A stretch of 64,000 nucleotides of DNA from Isoetes taiwanensis (lineage: Eukaryota > Streptophyta > Lycopodiopsida > Isoetales > Isoetaceae). Location: the NCBI GenBank assembly GCA_021234155.1, contig JAJEKV010000059.1:1283844-1347843 (forward strand), read 5' to 3'. The notes under the pieces were generated by a model. The model did not search any database. It saw only the letters and a program-made list of their open reading frames with translations, and had not been told where the DNA came from. Below are positions 56,620-64,000 of this stretch, piece after piece. Made by a program: the position numbers and the translations under genes. Numbering within the stretch: position 1 is the first letter of the stretch; the number at the start of each line of letters is the position of its first letter.

Positions 56620-59600
56620 ATGGCGCTTAATCCGGTTGTGGATCAATCCGGTTCATACTTTGAATCATTTAATTTGGAAGCGAATTTGCCTAAAATCTCA
56701 AACCGGAGCACAGGTAAGAGAAAGAGAACTCCAGAACAAGAACGCAATCATAAAAGACGCCAAAGGAAAAAAAAAAAGGAAGCTAAAGAAGAATTAGCAA
56801 AAAAATTGCATCAGAGAGGGGGAGGATCCACCGAACGGCCTCTACTAGGCGTCGGATGGTATTAAAATTGCTATCTTCATTTCATAGCACCACTAAAGGC
56901 TTTGGCCGACGGTGATAAGAAAGAGGTTTTACGAGAGATTTTTGGCAGGATGACACAATGGACAAACGTGACTTGGTGAAGAGCTGAAAGATTTGCAAGC
57001 CAAGAGCATTGTGGTCAGCAACCTCAGGGCTTCCATTCAACTTGTGAAGAAGTCTAACAACAATGACAGTTTAGCAGCCAAGAGTAGTTGCCTTGCTATG
57101 GCCGTAAGAGGAAGCATTAATACCGAAAGTGCTAATCCTGTCAGTGCTCGGGGTTTTGGTAAACTGCTGGGTGTTCATCCTAGGAATCTTACCAAAGCAA
57201 AATTGAAGAGGGAAGAGATAGATTGCAAAGGGGGGAAATGGGTTTTGTACAAAAGAGTTAGAAGAGCAGATGCAATTCCCAATTCTGTCATAGAACTTGT
57301 GCAGCAATTTTGGACCGAAAACAGCAGGGTCTCTCCAAATGCAAAGGATGTTAAGTTCAGAAGATTGGAACGAAATGTAAGAGAGGATCATGCCACTCAC
57401 TATCTGGAAGAATCACAGGTTATTTCATTTCTTCATCTTCACCACATTTTTTATTGTTAATGTGGTATGTTGTATGTGGTTAGTGATTGCTTGTGATATG
57501 TGGTTGGTGTGGTTAGTGATTGCTCGTGGTGTGTGGTGCCTATTAATGCTGTGATATATGATATGTGCTGCCTAGTGTGGTGAGGCACGTGGTATAAAAT
57601 AAATGCTGTAAATATATGCTTTGTGGTGCCTAGTGTGGTGAATAACATGGTGTAAAATACATGCTGTAATATATGCTATGTGGTGCCTAGTGTGGTGAAT
57701 AACATGGTGTAAAATAAATGCTGTAATATATTCTATGTGGTGCCTAGTGTGGTGAAAAATATGATGTAAAATAAATGCTGTAATATATGCTAGGTGGTGC
57801 CTAGTGTGGTGAAAAATATGGTGTGCAATAAATTATGTATTGTATACTTTGTGGTGCCTAGTGTGGTGAATAACGAGGTGTAAGATGAATGTCTGTAATA
57901 TATGCTATGTGATGCCTAGTGTGGTGAAAAATATGGTGTACAATAAATTATGTATTATATGCTTTGTGGTGCCTAGTGTGGTGAATAACGAGGTGTAAGA
58001 TGAATGTCTGTAATATATGCTATGTGGTGCCTAATGTGGTGGAAAATATAGTGTGCAATAAATATGCTGATCACCTTGTTATCTTCCTTGCAGTTGCAAT
58101 TGTTCAGGAAATTCAAGACGGAACATCCTAGTGTTATGATCAAACAGAGGATGTTTGAAAAGCTGAAACCATGGTTTGTTGTAAAATTAAAGGACTTCAA
58201 TAGTTGCTGCTGTATATACCATGTTAGAGAACTAAGCACCCAAAAGTCAGAAATGCACTTGTCGACTTTTTTGGTCGAACATATATGGTGAATCATGCCC
58301 TGAATACAAAATAAGTAGCACAAGAAGTGCGTGGCGGGGAATCTTATGTGAGAAAACTAGCTTCCAACCTTACCATAAGAGGGAATGCATTCTGGGTGAG
58401 TGCAAAGAGTGTGGGATTAAGAAGTTCCCTATCTGCCCACATGAACAATCTAGTGATAGTGGCATGGTGAAGTGGGAATACCTAGACTATGAAAAAACTA
58501 TATTCGTGAGATGGCAGCAAGAAGTCTAAGCTCGTTCACCAACACAATGAAACCGCAAGTCTTCCATCGGTGAATAAAATGTTGGAGAAGCTTCCAAAAT
58601 TTCCTTTACACAACTTCGAGATATAGTGGCAAAGTGTGCCATTACAAAGAACTCCTTAATAACTTGCCGGAGATGCTTACCTATCCGTGGTTGACTTCGC
58701 AGAGAATTATACTTTTTAAGGAGCGAATGAAGTTCAGTCCATGCTTGTTGGGTCAACAACCGATAACTATATTTGTTCAAATAACCTATCGGTTGATCCA
58801 CGCATGCAGACACCATTGAGAAGGAAACACACTACTATGTGTGGGATGATAGGGAACATGACACACTTTTTGTTCAACATTGTTTTATGAAACATTTTGA
58901 GTACTTAAAGCGTAAAGGAAATGTCCCCAACAAAGACTATGTATTTTCAGATGGTGCTTTGCATCACAATTCAAAGCGACGAGATCATTTTATTTTGTTG
59001 GAAGGTACGGTTGTGATACTGAGAGGTCAACATGATGTGGAACTTCTTTTGGATCAAACCATGGAAAAGGTGAACATGATGGGAAGGCAGCAGAATTGAA
59101 AAAGATGGATACGAGGTTCACAACTTAAACATCCCGACATTAAACTAGATAATGCCCATGATGTGGTGAAAATTGCAAGAGAAACAATTTCAATGTGGTA
59201 CATCCGAAAGTGGACTGAAAATGGAAGAAAAGTTCGGGAGATACTTCGGGAAATAAAAACGAGGATATCAACGGGGAAAAAGGCTTGGGGTGCAGAGACA
59301 ATTCCGTAAACCGGGCAAATTCATTCAGGTCCATGGATTCAAGACAGAAATCCAACACGCCTACATACCGTAAAGCTATCATGTTTTTGCAAAGAATTGT
59401 TTGGATGGAAAATGGGACATGTGTGAGAACAAATTGTATGTAGATGAATGGAACCTTGTAGTCGTTGAACCATCCTCCAATGTTCATGCGGATGTGGAAG
59501 AGACCCGCAAGTCTACCAGGCCACTATACTCAACCTTGGCAAATGTACTTGCAGAAGCACTTAGAGAAGGAGACAGCTTTGCAGTTGCTGCACCTAAAGG

Positions 59601-59946
59601 GAATGAGGAGGATTCTGTATTTTGGATGTTGCTATGCACCAAGCCAAAATTTGAAGTTGAAAATGACTTTAAGCAGAACGGAAACTTGTTTATGAGAGGT
59701 GAAACCGTTGTGGAGGGCATTTACTATAGAAAGAAGCCTCTGTCAAAGGTGATGTATGAGTTGTTGACAAACGAGCCAAAGTCACTTGTATTCTCTACTC
59801 AAATTTGTGCTATTCGAGTTCCCATGCGGCCAGATCAAGAAAGGTGCTCGAGGCGTTTTTGTGCTAGACCAGGCAGATGAGGAAAAGATTCTAGAAAACT
59901 TGCCCGAGGTTTTATCTGATGAAGATAGCATGTTTGATGAAGAATA
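56620..59946 (+). pseudogene. DFAENY-type transposase candidate with a minisatellite intron
   Basis: The start MALNPVVDQSGSYFESF leads into a basic helix (KRKRTPEQERNHKRRQRKKK). The next block (56960-57417) has GFGKLLGVHPRNLTKAKLKR. A GT-AG intron (57418-58093) joins to LQLFRKFKTEHPSVMIKQRM and WFVVKLKDFNSCCCIYHVRE, then a Cys-rich block (GECKECGIKKFPICPHE, about 58393-58440). The first acidic motif is SVVDFAENYTF (about 58685-58716). VWDDREHDTLFVQHCFMKHF and NKDYVFSDGALHHNSKR (58840-58980) carry more acidic residues, and the C-terminal FWMLLCTKPKF domain ends near 59946. I know this order from plant multicopy proteins of transposon type; the nuclease role is inference. Stops near 58289, 58530, 58630 and 59098 break it. 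Confidence 0.65.
57418..58093 (+). repeat. Intron filled by a minisatellite of about 57-60 bp units
   Basis: From 57540 to 58060 the phrase GTGGTGCCTAGTGTGGTGAA recurs about nine times with ATGGTGTAAAATAAATGCTG and TAATATATGCTATGTGG between. Two higher-order copies (about 57830-57920 and 57945-58035) are more alike, suggesting recent expansion. The donor CAG|GTTATT and acceptor CTTCCTTGCAG|TT frame the array. Confidence 0.75.
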
Positions 59947-60055
59947 GTTGAACACATTCTTACAGGTTAGGAAATGATTCAGAAATTTTGAATATATGTT
60001 GTTGTGTCTTGCCTTGTTTGGGAATAATATAAGAAACTCAATTCCATGCTCAATT

Positions 60056-60330
60056 GTTTTTTTTTTTTTTTTTTTTTGAGTGAATGGGGTTTTTTTCATT
60101 AATTATAGAAAAAGGTACAACATAGTGAGTGAGCCTTTATAGGTAGGCTACTCATGATAAAGCATGCAAATAAATACAAATGAAGTATATAGGTGCTGTT
60201 GAAAGCACATAGCAATGTTTTATAATAACAGTAGTAGTTGTGATATGTGTTATGCTGCAACAGAGTGAGCAGACCAATTCCTGCAGAAAAGATGTAGATG
60301 TTAATAAGATGCAGAAATTATATGCAGATC
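60056..60330 (-). mobile_element. Retroposon 3' end with poly(A), minus strand
   Basis: A run of T (60056-60077) followed by GAGTGAATGGGGTTTTTTTC and ATTAATTATAGAAAAAGGTAC resembles the 3' end of a plant LINE or SINE on the minus strand. No coding part is visible; the right limit is uncertain. Confidence 0.45.
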
Positions 60331-60794
60331 TGTTTCTTGTCAAAAAAGGGAGAGGTGCAAGTCAATGATGTGGAAGAGTGGGGTGATTTGTGTGGAAATG
60401 GTAGGTGTTTAGGAATTCATGGTGAGCTCGGAAATTAGGGCTGAAGTATAAGAGTGTTGCCATTTCCCCGGTTTAGCTCAAGAATCACATGCCTCGCATT
60501 GGTAGTGGACATCAAAATTATCAAAGTGCCATATGCATCCGCGGCAGCTTTTGTGATGATAATAGCATTCCCCTGTAGTACTCAAACCGCCGATCGGTCA
60601 TTCTTCTGGCCATTTGCTTTCCATGAACCACCATATTTGATGCATAAGATATGTGCCTCATAATTCTATAGCCCATTCTAGTTCATCATCAGGGATATCA
60701 ATTATATCTATATCCGTGATGCCCCTAAGCGTACTTTGTCCACATGTCATGAGTGTATTGAATATCGTGTACCAATCACGCCTACGGGAACAAT

Positions 60795-61369
60795 CTATAT
60801 TCTGCGGGTTCCCATCGAAGTTCCAATGTCTCTGCTAAGGTTCCTCATGTAATCTCTGAATAGCTGTATGTTTGTGGGGACTCTGGATTGTTGGTATTCA
60901 AAATCTGAGGCAAATTGCTCGTCCGAGATGCTCGGCCCAGCTGGTCTCGGAAATAGAGGAACTGGTACACCATTAGCATCCAATCTTGGCAGAGTTTTGA
61001 GATCCTCTTTGATCCAGAGAGAGGTATCCCAGTTTGGAGCAAAGTAGCTGAAGTGGTTCATATCTTTTGACAGAGGATCTTGGGATCGAGATGGAATGCA
61101 CTTAACTGTGAGAGTAAAGCGTCCCTTTGAGCAGCAGGAAGGAGCATGAAATTGTGAAGGAGCGAAAGAGAATTTGAATTTAGGGCTGACGGGCCATGTA
61201 AAAGTTTATTTTTTTTGGGAAAATTCGCCATAAATTTCACCACATGTGTCACCACATTCTCAACACGTGTTTCACTTTTTGTCTCTTCCCCCGAGACAGA
61301 GATCCTTCTGAACAGCTTTTCCACTGAAATGCTTTCCTTTTCCTTCCTAAATTCTCTCGGTCGCATCAA
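60795..61369 (-). pseudogene. Unrecognised ORF, minus strand, two overlapping frames
   Basis: The first frame (61369-61058) includes MLLPAAQRDALLSQLSAFHL and stops at 61058. The second (61061-60795) reads HFSYFAPNWDTSLWIKEDLK and RPAGPSISDEQFASDFEYQQ. The four-base overlap at the junction suggests one gene with a frameshift or two overlapping ORFs. The protein is hydrophilic, without signal or membrane segments, and no family is recognised. It faces the plus-strand ORF at 61555, so a shared promoter region is likely. Confidence 0.4.
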
Positions 61370-61493
61370 TTCCTCTCATCATCCTTTGGCTGACAGCCGT
61401 ACCTCGGGCAAAAATCATTATTTTGATGGCAAAAATTAATGACCTCGGGCAACCCAAAAGGCCCGAGGTGCCATTCTTCTTGCTCCCGACCGA

Positions 61494-61537
61494 GTTTACA
61501 GGTTTACAGTTTACAGTTTACAGTTTACAGTTTACAG
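61494..61537 (+). repeat. 7-bp microsatellite (GTTTACA)n
   Basis: GTTTACA is repeated about six times between the two divergent ORFs. It also reads open in the plus ORF frame if an ATG at 61426 is used. Confidence 0.85.
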
Positions 61538-61554
61538 CAGCTACTTCAGCAGAC

Positions 61555-62190
61555 ATGGCCAACTTCACCTCTTGGATCCTGCAAAACGATGGCACTCCGG
61601 AATGGGACAATGTCACCAGAGAAGAAGAGCCCATGATACCTAGGCGTGCTGTCCCGATTTTCACCCATGCAGAATGGATGGACATTCTCAGGCAACAGAA
61701 ATTTCTCTATTCACCGGATGAGAATATGACCACAGAAATGTTGAAAACTCTCACCAGGAGGATGAATTGTACACCAAACCTCCCAGATCTCTCAACTTTC
61801 TCTGCTTCCACTGAAATTTTTACACACCAGCATCTTTGGCCTATTCCTCCTACTATTGACCAGGATCTGCAAAGGTTGAAACCTTTTCTGCTTAATGGCT
61901 ACCAAGCCTTTACGCTAGACAGGTTCTGCTTTTGTTATGATAGGTTGTTTACAGAGGAACAATTCCTTCACTTCAGGGATATGTTCTATCATCACAAGGG
62001 CTTGCAGGATGCACATGGAGAAGCTGCTATTCTGTTTGGTAACACTGCACCATTATGGTTTTTTGCTTTCCCTCCAGAATGGGATGATATAGGCTGGCAA
62101 GCTGACCCGGTGGCCACTGATCTGGTGGTCATAGAAGATGACGAGGAGGAGCTGGACCCAGATCTCTTTTTGATAGACGCACAGGAATGA
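61555..62190 (+). CDS. Unrecognised acidic protein, 211 aa
   Basis: The ATG at 61555 (context GACATGGCC) opens MANFTSWILQNDGTPEWDNV and runs to a TGA at 62188-62190. An in-frame ATG at 61426 would add 43 residues, mostly encoded by the GTTTACA microsatellite, so I prefer 61555. The protein is rich in Trp, Phe and Pro and ends in an acidic tail (VVIEDDEEELDPDLFLIDAQ). No signal peptide, membrane span or known domain. Two GTAATCTGAAATGT copies and an AATATAAAT word downstream could be polyadenylation elements. It is the only unbroken ORF of this cluster. Confidence 0.55.
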   Translation: MANFTSWILQNDGTPEWDNVTREEEPMIPRRAVPIFTHAEWMDILRQQKFLYSPDENMTTEMLKTLTRRMNCTPNLPDLSTFSASTEIFTHQHLWPIPPTIDQDLQRLKPFLLNGYQAFTLDRFCFCYDRLFTEEQFLHFRDMFYHHKGLQDAHGEAAILFGNTAPLWFFAFPPEWDDIGWQADPVATDLVVIEDDEEELDPDLFLIDAQE

Positions 62191-62520
62191 AAGCAAGTGT
62201 ATATAAAAAATTTTGTTGCTCATGTAATCTGAAATGTTTAATAGAAATCCTGGCTTGTAATCTGAAATGTAACCTTATGTAATCATTTTATATGTTTAAT
62301 ATAAATCTTCACTCTTCAATCTCTCACTGTTTAATTGACAGGGTGAAAGTGACACACAGAAAAATTACATTAAGGATGAACAGAATGGGACAGAGAATCA
62401 TTGGAAATCTGTCACATCAAATGCAAGGTCAATCATTCAAAAGGTGGCTGTGCAGGAAGCATTGGGGGGAAACCATAAATCTAGTTTTGCATGCAGACAT
62501 TGGCTTATCCCAATCCAGCT

Positions 62521-63162
62521 ATGGCGGAAGAAAATAGAAGGAGAACACGAGCACAAACAATTTCGCCAGTTCAAATGCAGTCGCATCTGGTAGGACCTAT
62601 ACTAGAGCAAATAAATCAGGAACAGAGGCGGATATTAGAGGAGCGGAGGACCCATGAATTCTGAGGTATTCTAGGCTTAAAACATAGGTTAATTCCTGAT
62701 GGGCTTAAAGAATTAGAAGCCAAGGCAATGATAGGCGGTTGCCTTTCTTTGTAGTAGATGTTGTTTTACACAGATGATGTTGTTTACACAGATGCAGTCA
62801 GGAGACTTAATAGAGCTGGTGCAGCCGGCAGGGTTCTGGGGGTGGTGTATGATTCTGAGGATGAATTCTCAGCTCTCTCCATGCTTGAGGAAGAGGATAT
62901 GTTCATCCAACTAAAGCAGGAAATGATCTATGCTTCAGCCATTAAAAAAGTGCTCAACAGGCCAGATGCATGGAGACACAACAACCTGAGACAATACTTT
63001 ATGAATCTGTATCATAAGTGGGAGCAGAAACGAGAAGCTCATGTTTTAGTGTTGCTGGATTACACCAACTATTCAGCAGAAACACTTGATAAAATCTTGA
63101 ACATACTTGGAAGAAGAAGAGTTACAGATCTCACAATGCAGGATCTGATTGAGGCCCAGTAA
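62521..63162 (+). pseudogene. Unrecognised ORF with internal stops
   Basis: One frame runs from MAEENRRRTRAQTISPVQMQ at 62521 through a TGA near 62662 and two TAGs near 62752-62757, then stays open from 62758 to the stop at 63160-63162. The second part includes RVLGVVYDSEDEFSALSMLE and EAHVLVLLDYTNYSAETLDK. The shared frame on both sides of the stops suggests a single ancestral gene of about 213 codons. The N-terminus is basic. No family is recognised. Confidence 0.45.
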
Positions 63163-63251
63163 CTGTATGTCATCATTAACCTCTTCAAAACAGCTCATGG
63201 TTATAGTTTTCCCTAATTTTTCTGCATACTTCATTGCATAAGATGTATGAA

Positions 63252-63682
63252 CTATTCTACCGGGTATGGTAGATTTCCATATGTATTTTTCTCCCTTTGA
63301 AATATAAAAACAACGTTTGTATCACCACAGTTTTCACCACATTTTTCACCACGGCTTTCACCACAGATTTCACCATAATCAGCCAGGGGCATTGACCATT
63401 TTTTGACCCGGTCAGAAAATGGAATGGCTCTCAGATTCCTGATAGTATCTTGACTGATTTTGGTGACAGCAATATATGGATCCCAAATTAGGTCCCTGAA
63501 TTGATATGAGGCCAAAATTCATTAAGCTCTGCTTTGTGCAAAGATTCTTGCAAGGCCACTAACTTTTGCTTCAGGGAATTCTGTGTTTTTCTTTTCAGTT
63601 TCTTTTGAACTCTATTTCTTTTGAACCCGAGCGCTTCGACATCCTGTTGGAAGGAATTGGGCGATGCTTCTCCAAATTTCAA
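63252..63682 (-). pseudogene. Unrecognised ORF, minus strand, with 12-bp repeats encoding Gly-Glu motifs
   Basis: The upstream frame (63682-63488) has a basic, coiled-coil-like stretch (FKRNRVQKKLKRKTQNSLKQ). It continues after a frame change as FRDLIWDPYIAVTKIS and VKKWSMPLADYGE. The end is made of four to five 12-bp units TGTGGTGAAANN (63322-63375) encoding CGE and RGE repeats. No family is recognised. Confidence 0.4.
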
Positions 63683-63719
63683 TCAATTTCAATTGTTGGT
63701 GTTTCATAGTATTTTAAAT

Positions 63720-64000
63720 TGCTGGTATACAGACAGGGCACTGAGGCCAATTTACAAGGTAAAACATCTAAGTACAAGGTATAACAAAACCAAGGTAAAA
63801 CATGTAAGTACAACAGAATTAGAAAAAGACACAAGGCACAAATTTACACAAGGCACAAGGTATAACAAAACCACAAATTTACAGAAAGGCACAAGGCCAT
63901 CATCCACATTAAAGAAGGCACTAGGGCCTGGATTACAGAAGGCACAAGGCCTGGATTACAGTCAGTGCAAGGCCATTACAATTAAAGGCACTAAGGCCTG
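63720..64000 (+). repeat. Degenerate repeat of AAGGCACAAGGCCTGG type, reaches window end
   Basis: Words such as GGCACAAGGC, GGCACTAAGGCC, AAGGTATAACAAAACCA and CTGGATTACAG recur irregularly. No coding frame. It continues past the window. Confidence 0.55.

Overview
The window looks like nuclear DNA of a land plant with a large, repeat-rich genome, probably not a flowering plant. The supporting signs are a cleaved eight-cysteine lipid-transfer-type protein, GT-AG introns, plant-style TATA boxes, Ty3/gypsy and L1 elements, Helitron-type ends, and two cut-and-paste element families that I associate with seed-free plants. The organism assignment is inference. No rRNA gene, intact tRNA gene or prokaryotic gene cluster is visible. 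Nearly all coding signal belongs to mobile elements, most of them broken.

Layout. 1-722 (-): open end of an unrecognised gene with its own TATA box. 1.2-3.8 kb: degenerate TTCTAGAA-rich repeat, tRNA-like relic, 112-122 bp tandem repeat, and the first copy of a dispersed repeat called R1 here. 3.8-6.8 kb: decayed LINE. 7.6-9.5 kb: second R1 copy, a gypsy polypurine tract and LTR start, and a LINE fragment in that LTR. 9.7-14.5 kb (+): 3' half of a gypsy element with an extra coiled-coil ORF between integrase and LTR. 14.5-15.3 kb: inverted R1 copy. 15.3-21.9 kb (-): nearly complete gypsy element (LTR, gag, protease, RT, RNase H, integrase) inserted into an L1 LINE (21.9-23.3 kb). 23.4-24.6 kb: 439-bp tandem repeat with tRNA-like promoter boxes.

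24.6-28.8 kb is mostly non-coding, with an L1 3' end at 26.8-27.7 kb. The best ordinary gene is the small secreted cysteine-rich protein at 28,841-29,143 (+). A candidate Helitron (29,926-33,664) carries intron-containing fragments of at least one host gene, including a plastid-type protein with a one-base frame break. A 1.7-kb polypyrimidine block (34.3-36.0 kb) precedes another LINE (36.7-39.7 kb).

From 40.6 kb to the end, DNA transposon-like genes dominate. Three copies of one family (IDGMDQKK, QLDN, GHTH motifs) lie at 40.6-41.9 (-), 43.1-44.9 (+) and 48.4-52.0 kb (-). The last is the best preserved. It has a spliceable 74-bp intron, a nested 555-bp MITE, a TATA box, and upstream an array of eight 16-bp palindromes spaced about 32 bp apart, with a ninth in the leader. 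This array is the most unusual structure in the window. A chromovirus fragment lies at 45.3-47.1 kb and a LINE at 52.5-55.3 kb. A second transposase-like family (DFAENY motif) lies at 56.6-59.9 kb with a minisatellite-filled intron, followed by a cluster of small unrecognised ORFs at 60.8-63.7 kb that may belong to the same or another element.
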